A DNA stretch of 64,000 nucleotides, from assembly GCA_907165065.1 (NCBI GenBank), contig OU015525.1, positions 31,066,037-31,130,036 on the forward strand, in the 5' to 3' direction. Source of the DNA: Caprimulgus europaeus. Lineage: Eukaryota > Chordata > Aves > Caprimulgiformes > Caprimulgidae. The notes below the pieces were generated by a model that worked only from the letters and a program-made list of their open reading frames with translations, had not been told where the DNA came from and made no database searches. The translations under genes and the position numbers were made by a program. Positions 14,701-27,433 of this stretch are shown here, in pieces; position 1 is the stretch's first letter; each line of letters begins with the position of its first letter.

Positions 14701-16951
14701 AAGCACAAGCACCTCCTGGGTTAAGTTCATCTTGTTCTAAAGCAGATGTGTGAAACGGATGAGGTGAACATAGACAAGCAAGGTGAGATGCAATCTGGTG
14801 CCGACACAAATTTTGCATATGCCTTTGTTTGGATGCAAAAGCACATCTGTGTTAAGGGCAGAGATTCCCAATGTTCCATATACATCATAAATTAAGACTA
14901 GTAGCTACATTCCCCAATTCTAATGAAATTTCACTATTTCAGTCTTCCTAGCACATGCAGTGAGGTTCTTTTTCCTTTAATTAAAAACATTGCTTGCATA
15001 TTTCCTCTTTATTCATTTTACTTCAGTTTATTGTTTGTTAAGAAGCCTGGCCTCCTTCCAGAAGGAAGCTTTGATGCCTCTGCTGACAGCACTACTTGGA
15101 GAAACACACAGAATTTTTATTCTTCACTCCCATGGTAGCAGCAGCAGTCAGAAATAAATAATGTCCAGCTAAAACTTGGAAAGAATGACAGCTGTGCTGT
15201 AGTTTTAGGGACAGAAAATCAAACCATGTGAAAACATCTGCCAACTCTGTCAAGGATGCAGACTTCATTCTGCAGACATCATGTACCTAGGGATGTTGAA
15301 AAGGCATTTTGTTTATCAGAGGATAATTTTTTATTAACCTGAATGTGTGTAATAAGATAATTAAGTACAAAGATGTGAAACTATTTTAAAACAGGCTATC
15401 GCAAGACAAAAGTGTAGATGTCACTCAAAATCATGCCAGGTGCTGTCAGAATCAGCTCTGCCATAGTGGCTCAGAGAGGAGATGTGGATCTTCCCTAATG
15501 TCACACTCTCCAACAGCAGGCAAAGGCAGCTGCACAGATGTGAGTGTTAAGAGCAACATGGTACACGCCATGGTTCCCTAAAAGCAACGGCGGCTCAGGG
15601 ACGCCAGAGTACGAGACAACACTGAATAGAGGAGCCTAACAGCATGATTCGAAACAGCACAGGCAGCTTTAAAATCAGCACTGGCATTTGGTAGAAAAGT
15701 AGACTAAAGATAAATGGACTTTTTTGTAATTTCACCTTCATAAGGTCACTTATAAAAAAAAAAAGTGAAGGACAAAGAATTGGGTCTTGCTGCTCCTTCA
15801 TTTTCACACATGTAACAGGGTCCATGCAGATTCTGGCCAATCAAATCTAATGCACCTACTTCACTTCTTGACAAGGATCTGGACCAAACGGCTTTTGAGG
15901 AGATGCTTGAAAAGGAACAGATTGGGATTTCAGGAAGATATTTATCTCTGAAAAATACTAATTGTTCAATTAGAATTCACTCTTAAAAGTTATTTAAAAA
16001 GAAGGTTCTCGAACATTCTTTGACACATTCTAATTTAACTGCAAACACTGTGTCTTTTTCTTCCCCTCCCTCTCATTTTCCAAAGTGCTATTCAATATAG
16101 CAATTTAATAAAAATTAAATTTGAGAATTCTTTGTGCCAATCTAAAGAACAGATTAAAATCTACACACCAGCTATCTGGACGACTGATTGTTTTATACAG
16201 GATATAAAAGCTAATGGTTACTTGATTTTCCTTCAAAAGAGTTAAAAAAAAAAAAGGCAGGGATTCTAGGCAGGTTCAATCACACAGCACAGCCTAAACC
16301 CCACTGAGTTTATTCAGCTTTGTGCCCACGGTTTATTGTGCAATTGTTTCTGTCCACCTTCCCCAAATTGCTCTGTGGTAAAGAGCAAAGCACGCACTTG
16401 GGTCATGCCAGACAGCTCATGACTCGCCTGCACACTGCTTGCACAGTGGCAGAAGGGAAAAACAAAGTTGTGCTCTCTATCAAAATGATGATGGCAAGGC
16501 ATAAGGAAGTATCATGATTTGGTCCTGTGTCCGTCAGCACAGTTTCAAGAAGCATTTAACATACAGCAATGGAGAATGGCTGCATAAGTATTTCCATCAT
16601 GGTGACAGCTGTTGCCTAGACAGTCTTCTTCAGCAAAATGCTCAGCAAACAGAGCATTCATAAGCAAACAGTTTTATCCCCTAACATTTTTCAGAGGATT
16701 ATCAGGAGTCTGTATGACAGCAGAAGCATCACAACATCCCATGAACAGGACTGTACCCAAAAAGCTCTAGAGCAGTGGTTGTCAGTCTTTTCCCTTCAGC
16801 ATGTTAGAAAAAGGTCATGATAATCACATCCACAACTTAAGAGAGAACTAACCCTGATGTCAGCACTGTCACTACTTTCAGTAAAGACACTATGCTGCAC
16901 CAGAAGAACAGTTCTAAAAGAGAATTTGAAGATTTTAAAATTTAAAATAAT

Positions 16952-17273
16952 TGAGTTGGTTTTGGCTGGGATAGAGTAAATTTTCTACCTGGTAGCTGGA
17001 AGGCTGAAGATGTTCAAATTAATGGTGCTTGTCTTTCCAAGCAACCATTACATGGGATAGAGCCTCGCTCTCCTGGAGATGGCTGAACACCTGCCTGTCT
17101 GAGGGGAAGTGAGGAATAAATTCCTTGCTTTGCTTTATCTATTAAACTGTCTTTATCTTGACCCACGCATTTTCCCACTTTTACTCTTCTGATTCTCTAC
17201 CCCATCCCAACCCGGGGGGAGTGAGCAAGTATCTATGTGGTGCCTAGTTGCTGGTTTGGGTTAAACCATTACA
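16952..17273 (+). mobile_element. Internally deleted solo LTR of the same ERVL-like family
   Basis: Starts TGAGTTGGTTTTGGCTGGGA, continues gagatggctgaacacctgcc, ctattaaactgtctttatct and tcttgacccacgc, and ends gggttaaaccattaca. About 320 bases remain; the middle of the LTR, including the stretch ATATTCCATACCATATGACA present in the copy at 49.8-50.4 kb, is missing. Flanking 5-mers ataat and agaat look like a decayed target duplication (4 of 5 match). Opposite orientation to the copy in intron 1. Confidence 0.85.
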
Positions 17274-20200
17274 AGAATATTTGTTAGTTTCTGTTTAATA
17301 AAAAAAAAAATTAAGCAATAGCAGGATGCTGAAACGGGACAAAGAAAATAAATGAGAACATGAAAGACCGGAGGTACTGCTTCATCAGCAGGAAGATAAA
17401 TACTCCTCTAGCTCCCAGGCTGTGCAACATCACACTGCTAAAGACTTTAGGTAGGAAAAACTGCCAGTAGTCATGATGGTTTGCAAATAATTTTTTTCAG
17501 TAATTACCTTGGAAGTTAAGAAATTGTGTCCTCATTTTGGTCTTTGGTAGGGTGGGTGCTAGCAAAAGCAGCACAGCTCAAGGGTAAACATTGATTTGGG
17601 GCCATTTTGGCCATGTCTAAGTTCTGCAACTCCATAAAAGCAGATCTGCAAACAGTTGTCCAGACACTACGCACATTTCATAAGTTTTCCTTTGAACTGG
17701 CTTTCGTTTGGTCCCACAGACAGCAAGCTATTTGTGCTTGAAGCATACAACGAGGGCTCCTCAAGTATGTCTTCAAGTTTAGTTTCATCCAAAAGGAATT
17801 CAATGAAGTATTCAGAGACCTCTACGATATAAATGAAAGGAGGGTAAGTGGGGATCACAGAGTTCTGCTTCAAAAGTGACCTTCTGATCCAAACTAACTC
17901 ATTGGATGCATTGACTTTGGTTTTGACTGATTGTACCAGAAAGTGATGTATTTTCTTTATCCAAACAGACTTAACAAGTTGAAGTGTCTGCACCTTGACT
18001 CCATGGGAGATACAAGATATCAAGTCTTCTGGCATCTTGTCAGCCTAAAAGCAGCACACGGCAAGGCAAAGATGAGCGCTATGTGTGGTGTGAACTTGAT
18101 GGATGGAGGATCTTCATTGTTTCTCCCAGTGCCAGGCTCGGGGGGACACATTTTTTTCAGTGACAGAAGACACCTGGAAAACTAAATCACCTTTGCTTTG
18201 TCATCCCTTTGGGTTTGGGCACTATTAAAATGCAGAGTGGGCCCAAGATAGTCAAGAATAGCAGCAAAAATGCCCAGCCCCGGGGGTTTTTGTCTTTTTT
18301 TTTTAACTACGCAAAATAATGAATCGCACTTCCCTGTTGCAAAAAGGTGAAAAAAAATGGATCCAAATGTGAAAGTTCTGTAGTTTAAAAAGAGTAATTC
18401 ATGCAATATTTCAGAAAAATACATCATTTAGGTTTATAATTGTTTATATAATTAGCAAGGAAGCAAAAAAAAAGCCAAACCAAAACAAAAACAAAACCTC
18501 AGAAAACAGCTCAAAGAAGAAGAACTTTCTGCTGATGAAAAACATCTACGCAACAAAATGGCAAAAGATTGTGGACACCTAACAAAAGAAATTGTTCTTT
18601 TACAGTCTCAAGTATTGCAAACCAGAAGGCAATTCAGAGACCTTTTTAAAATCAAGTTAATTGAGCTGGGACACTAGAGAAAAATTGTTTGAATTGTTTT
18701 ATAGTTTGCTAGAAAACAAGAAAAATTGATCACAAGGATGTGAGAAATTGGGCATGGATAAATTTTCAGAAAATAATTTTCATTATTCTGAAAACAGAAG
18801 TCCAAGTACAGTAATTTCTAAACAAGCTGGACCCGAGTAAAGGCAGACTTGTTCTTTGCATAGTACCTGTACCGACTCCCTCATTCTTTCTTCTAAATCA
18901 TGATGACCTGACAAGGCTGATTTGTACTTTACATAGATTTAACAACAGTAGTAGCAAACTGACAAAGCTGAAGAGTAAAGTAGCTTATTAGCGCTGGCAG
19001 CTTAGCTGGCAAACATCATAAAAAGGATTGAAATCAGAAACTGAATCCCAGCCTCTTGCTTTTTAGCTGGTAACAGAAGAAGATCCAGGACATCAATGAA
19101 CCAATCTCATCAGTCACTGACTCTGCTAGGAGCAGTACAGACTTGATATAAAATCTGTCAATATTGAATCTGTCATCCGTATCACCCAAGTACCTGTCAT
19201 CCCTATTAAAAGCTACGGGAATGCTCGGTATCAAACTTGAAAATCCAAACATACACCACCCCTAATGACACTGGTAAATACCTGAAGCCTCAACAACTCT
19301 CATACTCTTCCCCACTCTATTTAAAGAAGCATGCAAACTAAGTAACAGCTGGTTCAAAAGAGTAACTCTGTCCCAAAGAGAAAGTGGGACACCTGATGTA
19401 CTTGCATTTTGTCCCTCAGAGATGATGCTAAGGAGAAAACCACAGGCTACAAGAAGACAAGCATTGCTTCTTGTCAGAGAGCAAACAAGAAGGTCACGAC
19501 CAAGCTTTCAGAATACCTTTTAATGTCACAAGGCTGGCCTGCAATGTTTGTGCCTTAGCAGCTCAGGCTTTAGTGATACCTTGATTTCTTCCACATCTGC
19601 CCAAAAGATCTGCTGCACTTCTCTAACACAACTGCATTTGGTACCATGTTTTATTCATAGTTACAGTTGTGCCTGAAGGCACATACTTCAGCATAGAACC
19701 ACCAGAGATTGCTTGGAGGCAAAGTTGGTTAGTGTATTAATATTAAATGCATTAGTAATATACTGCTTTGGCCATCCTCAACGCAGAGAGGTCAAATTTT
19801 CAGGAACAACCTTTATTTTAGTATCTGAAAAACACTACACTTTTTTTTTTTTTAAAAGAAGTTATATTGAGTGTAAAAAATACCCAGTTTCAAGCAATGT
19901 GCTTACCAAGTAAGCAAAATATGTTATGAGGAGTTTGATGTTTGATTTGGTACAGGAAAAGCAGATTTGGTACAGGAAAAGCAGCTGAGAGAGGTGGAAA
20001 GCAGCTGCATTTCAAAGTCAAATTCTGGGCTAGCCTCAGGAACAAGGGGAGGGAACCTGAGCTCAACTGTACTTACCTGACGTAACACTGCAAGATGAAA
20101 CACAAAGCCCTTGCTGCATGTGAAAAGGTACTGCATGTTTTATCTATCAATTGCATTAAATACTGACTACACACTGGGTGTCTGACAGTGGATTCTCACA

Positions 20201-22714
20201 TGGAAGCAGCTTTAAAAAAATATTAGATGTTAACTTGGGAATTTAAGTCAGTTAAAAGTGAAATCTGACCTTCACATGGCAACGACAGGTTGCAGACTTA
20301 ATGCCACAACATACTAACAAAGCTCCTACACACTGTTAAAAGGGATGCGGTGTAAGCTCAGACTTGAAATATCTAAGCGCCCTAGCACAAAAGTTCAAAT
20401 TCCAACAGGGCTGACTCAGTCCTTCCGCCTTCCAAAGTACATAAATCTAATTCCACGCAGTTTTACTGTGAAAGGAATTCTTAAAAGCAGGGGTTCCTCC
20501 TCCCTCCCTGCTGTGCTGAAGCTGAGGGTCCCCTCTCCTGCTGTATCCTCCGTTGTTTCCTGCCATTCTTCATTAGAGAACTGACTGGCAGGCTCTATGT
20601 CGGGTCCAGCGATCGCAGTTACTTGTTGATATTAAACATAAAGCTTTGAGAGCTCAGCATCCAGTTACAGAAATACAGATGACTTGCAGTAGTTTACCTT
20701 TAGTGCAATATAGCTCCAAACTGGTCACTTAAAAATATCCTCGAACTATATTTTAAAATACTTCACCTAAAACGTTTTAAAAGAGTGGCATCAAATCAAA
20801 AATTAAAAGCTATTGTTTGTTTCCTTACAAGTAATTTGTTAAGCATTCTAGCATGCGACCAATCTCCAGGATACACCAAATTTGCAGGCAATTTACAGTC
20901 AAAGTTGTTTGGCTGACGTCCATGATGTCTTAACTTAAAATATTTACTGTCAATGTTCCACCTTCAGTAGGTGTGGGGAAAGCCAGTAATCTTCATTAAC
21001 ATCAGTAAAAACAAGGCAGCATCACAAAAAGACCCCCGCCTAGCCCAGAAGATGATGTTAAATAATTTGATTATTCTTTTTCCATTGTTTAATTCTTATT
21101 ATCACACTGAGAAAAATCAAGCAGACTCAGCTCTCCCTAGCTCCACTGGGGTTCTTCCTGTACAGAATTTCCTTTCCAGAGTTTTTATGTCTCCAGTAGG
21201 AAGAAAGCCCGTGGATCTAGACAATCACTTTGGAGACAGCTAAGAGAAGTAGAGAAAAGATAGTTATGAGCTCAGTTGAAACATTCCAGCTTGTGAACAG
21301 GAACAAAAAAAAAAAGAGGTATGTGGTGAGAGATAAACAGGTAGAAGTGTTTCTTCGAGAACAGTTGTTTTGAGATTTTAGCCTGTGATGATAAAGAAAT
21401 GAGTCATCATCCATCACAGTGATTATACTCTCAAGTTAAATCATTTGATGTGGTAACTTAAAACCACATTCAGTTTTAGATTTTTTTCTAAACCTACATC
21501 AAAGAGGAGGAACTTCCAATAATTCTCATTAAGCACCACAGATTTACACAGGTACTCCAGTACTTAGGCTTCTGAACAGCATTTTCCTCTGCACTTCAGG
21601 AGAGCTTTATGAAGTACCTCAGTAAAAAGGAAAAAGAGATAATGATATCACTGGGGAAAGACCTACATGGGGAAAAAACAACCTCCTTGTGATCACCCAG
21701 CAGGTCATGGCACAAATGGACAACAAAAGGGTTTTCAAAAAGCCCTGTCAAATGCTGTAATCAGATTGCACCACTTTGACAACTACTGTTATTAAAGCAG
21801 TGCTAATATTAACGACTGCAGTTAACACTTGAGCAGCACTATCATGAGATTTTATTTTTATTAAACTAAATGGTGTATAAGCACCAAAATTACCCTGCCA
21901 GTTCAAAATGACTAGTGGTCTCTATACTACTATTCAGGTTTCAAAACTAAAATACTTCAGAGAAAGGTGCAAGAAATTCCAAGGGAAAAGTCTGCTTCCA
22001 GATGAATATACATCTGCTTTTTTTTGCAGATTGACAGGTTTCTTTCCCCTATGAGGGTACAGTTGGCACCATGCCCCTTTCCATATCTTACAGACAGTAA
22101 AAACCATCATTCAAGAAGGAAACCAGGACAGAGCAATACCTTTCAACAGAGTTATTGACAACTTCTTTGACAACATTATATATTCATGTCTTGCTGCTTC
22201 TAGAAAGCAAGATCCTCTGAAGTTGTAAATTATGTTAAAGGTATGACAGTAAAGATGACTCTGAGATTACAACTCCAACAATTTTGGAAAAAAAAATCAT
22301 TAGACATGGCAATGGTAATTTTTGCAAACTTTGCCATATCTTATATATCCCACGCAGTTTATAAACATCTCTGCATATAAAGTCTCAGTAAGGTTTAAAA
22401 GCGTCTTCCTAAATTCCAGTTACTCAGAGGTTAAACATAAACCTTCACACTCCCTGCTCTTTTCCAATTACCTCAATTTTGGAGAAAGACAATGAAAATA
22501 CACAGACAATATTATATCCTATCACCTCAGTAGTCTGATTTTTCAAGTAGATGCAGAGAACAACCTGCAGAAAGATGGTATAACACTGAAAGAGCACACG
22601 CAGGTCATTCACCAAATCAGTGTTCCTTAAGAAAAACAGCTACTTAAAGGATCTCTCAATTAAAGCAGTGCTTCAAAAATCTACTTCCTACATCTCAGCA
22701 ACAAGAAACACAAG
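17274..22714. other. Intergenic AT-rich region between solo LTR and 3' UTR
   Basis: No recognised gene or transposon. A 122-codon minus-strand ORF at 17667-18035 is within the length expected by chance in this much sequence. The 20-bp duplication at 19944 lies here. Confidence 0.65.
19944..19983. repeat. 20-bp perfect tandem duplication
   Basis: gatttggtacaggaaaagca occurs twice back to back. Confidence 0.95.
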
Positions 22715-22735
22715 AAAAAACATTCCCAAGTAGGA

Positions 22736-22741
22736 TTTATT
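22736..22741 (-). terminator. Candidate distal poly(A) signal AATAAA of ZBTB10
   Basis: On the minus strand AATAAA is followed within about 12-45 bases by a strongly U/GU-rich element (TGTTTTTTCTTGTGTTTCTT, about 22722-22703). This is the usual arrangement for cleavage and polyadenylation, and it is better than at the other AATAAA motifs between 22 and 29.5 kb. Confidence 0.5.
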
Positions 22742-25700
22742 TTGTGACACTTCTTCACTGATAACATTTTGCTGTCTATACCCAGAAGGAGGAACGTAAG
22801 GCTTGTTTGAACAATATGTAACCTAGGGAGACTCGGAGAACACAGCACACACTGACTGATAAAAGCAACCCTTCCAAGCCAGTGTTAGTTGCAGTGGGAT
22901 GCAGTTCGCATTTCCTACCAAGCTGACAGTTCAGGCATTCAGTATTAATAAAATCTTTGACTGAACTGAACTAGTACTGTGCCTCTGCTGTATGAGTTTG
23001 GGAAATAAATGAATTGAGGTCATACAGTTGCTTATGTGCTCAGAGAAACCCTCTTCATTTGATTTGAAAATAATGTGGACTGTTTCTCAGCATAAGTTTG
23101 GTATCTCTTGAGTTAATCCTGTAGGTGTTTTTCAAGTTAATGGGCTAGAAAGAGGCTGACTGTTTAAAAGTTTGATGTTAAGTCTATCCTTGAAATGTCA
23201 GCATTTCAAGAGTTAAGGGTTTTACAGCAACATCAACTCAACCATGCCACAAAGATAAGCGTTTTTGCTGTCCTGGTGAATGCAGCTAGACTTCAGATCC
23301 ATTAAGAAAGCTGCTAGAGACCATTTCATTCAGCACCGTTTTTTTTTTTCATGACCCTCCTAGAAACTCTGCAGTTCATCTTCTACAATGGCTTGCTGTC
23401 TCAATGTTAATTATTATCCAATTAGATTGAATTTGCTGAATTTTAACAAACATTTCTTTTCCTGCTGCTCCTTTCCAGCTACAAAGTTAACACTATTCTG
23501 TGGAATCTGAAGCTCCTTTCCTAACATACTTTGACAAAACATAGTAGTTTACATAAATTTAACAAGAAAACATCACATTAATATCTAGCACTTAATTAAC
23601 AAGCTGAAAATACATTCAAGTCTTGAATCAATTATTTGAAAAGCACCATTCAGATAATTTGAAAAGTAATGCAGAAGTTCAATTGCCTACAAGTTATTTC
23701 CCAGACTCTCCCAAAGTCAGAGCTATTGTCCCTCACAAGACAATGTTCTTACGCGCTTTACCTATGTATCAGAGAGAAAGCTGTGCAGAGCCAGCTAATA
23801 GGGAAAGACAAACAGAGGCCTTAGTCCTCAGAAACCTCCAGTATCCAAGTCAAGAGGTACAAGCAGACTTGCCTATTCAGGATACAGAACCTAAAATCAT
23901 CTCCTCAGGGCAAAGAGAAAATTTCCAAGTTTTCAAATCCTTTAAAGAACTGACAAAGGGCTGATTTTTTTTTTTTTTTTTAACTGAAGGAACCCACTTG
24001 TGCATAACCCACCAAAAATAACATTCATTTCAGAAGATAACAGAAGCCAAAGGATTGGTTCAAACACACATCTAGCATTGTTCAGCCAAGAAGCTTTTGA
24101 GAAACTCGGGTGAAAGCACTTTTTCCAAACATCTCAGGTTGGTGGGGCTGGAGAGAGGGAACAAAACACAAAGGCAAAGGTTTTGGACACACACAGTACA
24201 ACTGCATTTCTGAGGGGATCCAATCATACTGCTACACACTGGACTGTGTCTAAAGTACCCCTTAAGTGATCTGCTCAACGTTATGCTGAAGTCTGTCTAA
24301 AATCCAGTTTTAGGTATACACATCTTATCTGGGATGGTGGTTTTTGGAAACTAGTTATCTTGAAGTGATCTGCCTTATTATGAGAAGTTTAAAATACAAG
24401 CTTAAAATAAATTCTATTTTTTAGAAATTCTATTCTATGTCACAAGCAGAAATTAAGTCATTTGCAGCAAATGATTGTACGTTAACACTTACCCTTCCCA
24501 AGAAATCTCTCTGTCTACTTGTGGAGGGTGAGGAGGCAGGGCACAGATAAAAATAGATAGAATTAATAGTTATTTTTAAATTTATTTACAGTATGGTAAC
24601 TTGAAGACCAGTGCACATAGTATTAGAAGTCTTGGAATTAGGTTTACACTATGTTATTGAGAAATTACTTATGTCTGTATTCTGAAGTGGCTAATCCAAA
24701 TCAATTCAGGCAAGCAAAGTGTTATGTATAACTTATTTTAAACATTTGCTTCAAATTGCAATAATGTTAAATACAAAGTACTTGTTAAGACAATTTTTTT
24801 TTCCAGTTTAAGTCATAGGATCCTTCTAGTATATTTTTACCTTTTTTCACATAAAAGTATTTTAAAAACCCATAGTGAATTATGTGTGGGATCTTCAACA
24901 CCTCAAAGGGTTCAGCTCAGCAATGCCCCTGTCCCTGGATTTCAAACCTGTATTTTCTTTATTATAAAAGACATTTTATTACAGGTTTGATAAAGGATAC
25001 TCTATGAAAACCGACTTCTTTTTATCCATTGTGTCAATGTTTAACCTTTACCATACCGTTTAGTGAAACACAGTAACATGCTACTAAGACATAAAAGGCA
25101 AATCTCAGTTCTAAGGGGCCAACATTTATCAAATAAACGGATGACAAATGACATAGTGAAGAGGGAAACTAACAAAAGGGTATATGGTAAAATATCTAAA
25201 GAAAACTACTAAGTGGTACTACCTCTGCAGAACCTGAACCACATTTAGGAGACACCAAACTCAAAACCAGGCTTTTTGCATAGCTTCTTCATTAGAAGTC
25301 TGTCACCAAGTTGTGCTGGAGGGAAATACAGTGAATTGTCCAAAACATTCAAGTAGCAAACCATAGGAATTTTAATTTACAACTCAAATGCAAAAGCCTT
25401 TTTTTATCCCATTGCATTAATTTTTATCCTTTTCCACTTTCTTTTAGCACAACATTTCTTTCTGGCTGCTGGTGGTGTCAATTATTTTGCTTTCATTTAC
25501 CTTATTAGTTCTCAAAGCCAAGTGGAAACAGTACAAAGGAACAGACAATAAGGTACAGTTCTTGCAAAGTGAATTCTGCATCTGTGTGGAGTCAGCAGAC
25601 TATTTTAGAATAGATAGGAGACTTGTGCTACTGAGTGGCAAGAACAGGAAAAGTCAATTGAAACAAAACTTAAGCAAACCACAGAGATTGGCTTCATGAA

Positions 25701-27273
25701 AGAAAATCCTATTAAAAGTCTTACTAACTTAAAGCTAAGCAAAGAAAACATCTGCTAACAGCGCTACTGCTGTGACTCACAACTAGAAGCCTACCACATG
25801 CCAGCATCCTGGCCCCAAACTTTTCTTCACCTGGTAATGTTTACTCTTTTCAGAGGGAAGAGAGGCACATAGTAATACCTGAAAACTGTGCATTTGCAGA
25901 AGTGTATGTGCCTCAAAAAGAAATAGTGCATACTATGAAGACCAGTAATTCCAACTCTTACTTCTTAGGCTGCATCACTGTGTTGACAACCAAGTATCAT
26001 GTCTGGCTTTCACAACTGGTTTCACTTCAGAAAATGATTTTACTAGAAGATCTGTTTGCAAACTGAACTATTAAAACTTTCTACACAACTGAAAAAAAAA
26101 AAAAAAAGCAAGCCATTTTTCCTGCAAGATGCATCTGGCAGTACAACCAAAATATGCTACTGCATGAGGTAACACTGGTGTAAGACAGATGTATTTTACA
26201 TCGTCTGTCTTCCTTACATTATATCTACTTTGACAGGGACTTCTAATTAAAGCTAATTTACTAATTGATTTGATTTTGTTCTGCTTCTCAGTTCCTGCCA
26301 GAAAGTGCTCTGTATGTTTATTTCTAAAGAATAACCGCCACTACTTGAAAAGAGCAAAAAGCAAACAAAAACCCACAGAAAAGGGGGAATCCCAACATCA
26401 GAACTCTGTTTCTCTGGTTTTAGAACATACAATATTTTTTGTAAAACTACTCTTGTATGGCATTGCCCCAAATATGCAGATCTCAGGCATTTGGTATGAG
26501 AACTATTTTCATCAGAAGAAAATGAAAAACTGGGTATATTTAATTTGATAAGGAAGACAGTTTAAAGGCATTACTATTTATTCTTTTAAAAAGGAAAAAA
26601 ATCCCCCAAACCTCCCAAACGAAATCCACTACCATGTTACCATAGCATAGCTCCAGCATTTCTTAAGGGGAAGACAATTACTAGCACAAGAAGAAATATC
26701 TTCCTATTTTTTACAATAGTAAAGGAACTTGAGCTGTCCCTTTTAAGGCAATTCTTAGGAAATTTACTTTTATTAATTTAGAGTTCCCCAAAGGAATGTA
26801 TTTAAAATAACTTCTGAATAAACAGCTCAGAAAACCCAGACTGCAGATAGCATCCAAACAAATTGTTCTGGTTCTCCAACACAAGAGCAGTGGATCTCCA
26901 TTAAACTATTTCACTGGTATCACATTTCAGTAATCATCCCTCTCCCTCCAATCCTACCAAGGGCAACTACATGCAATTTCTAAAACCAAGCCGTTAAGTA
27001 TTACCAAGGGAACAATGATTGTCACAATGCAACTGAATATTAAGGCCAGTGAATAGTAACTGAATATTTATAAATAACACTAATTTCTATTAAAGCCTGC
27101 TTTTTAAAATATAACCAGAACAAAAGCACAACAATTCTGTAGTGTACCAAGTGTATATTTCGATTTACTATAAGCAGTCTAACAACAAATTTGGTCATAA
27201 TTTACCAGATATACATAAATGATTTGAGTAGTAAAAGAAGATTCAGTTCCAAGAAAATAAGTTCATACCTTGA

Positions 27274-27314
27274 GGGGGGGGGTAAAAAAAAAAAAAAAAA
27301 GAAAAAAAAAAAAA
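27274..27314. repeat. G-run plus poly(A) tract in the 3' UTR region
   Basis: Nine G, a T, seventeen A, a G and thirteen A on the plus strand; poly(U) and C-run in the ZBTB10 transcript. A second A-rich tract lies at 27659-27688. Confidence 0.95.
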
Positions 27315-27404
27315 GGGAAAATACATTAAGATTGTAGAGCCAGGTCCAGTTTCTAAGCATTAAGTGAGCAGTATTCTAATAAAGCAGATTTAGGTGAATT
27401 TCAG

Positions 27405-27433
27405 ATATATATATATATATATTTATATATATA
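27405..27433. repeat. (TA)n microsatellite
   Basis: An almost uninterrupted AT dinucleotide run with one extra T, about 29 bases. Confidence 0.95.

Larger units (their letters stand above)
1..16951. other. Gene-poor region downstream of ZBTB10
   Basis: AT-rich sequence with only short, chance-like ORFs. I recognise no exon of a known gene. In mammals ZNF704 lies beyond the 3' end of ZBTB10; I looked for its C-terminal CRKVYG...WCTACRWKKACQRF signature and did not see it. Small simple repeats occur. A possible splice-flanked open segment at 5517-5605 is listed under findings. Confidence 0.7.

Noticed and set aside
17667..18035. 122-codon minus-strand ORF that looks protein-like
   Set aside because: No family motif, no splice context, and ORFs of this length are expected by chance in 64 kb of AT-rich DNA.
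21414..21420. miR-27 seed match (ACTGTGA on the minus strand)
   Set aside because: miR-27a is reported to target ZBTB10, but this site lies beyond the likely poly(A) site at 22.74 kb, and a single 7-mer is expected by chance.
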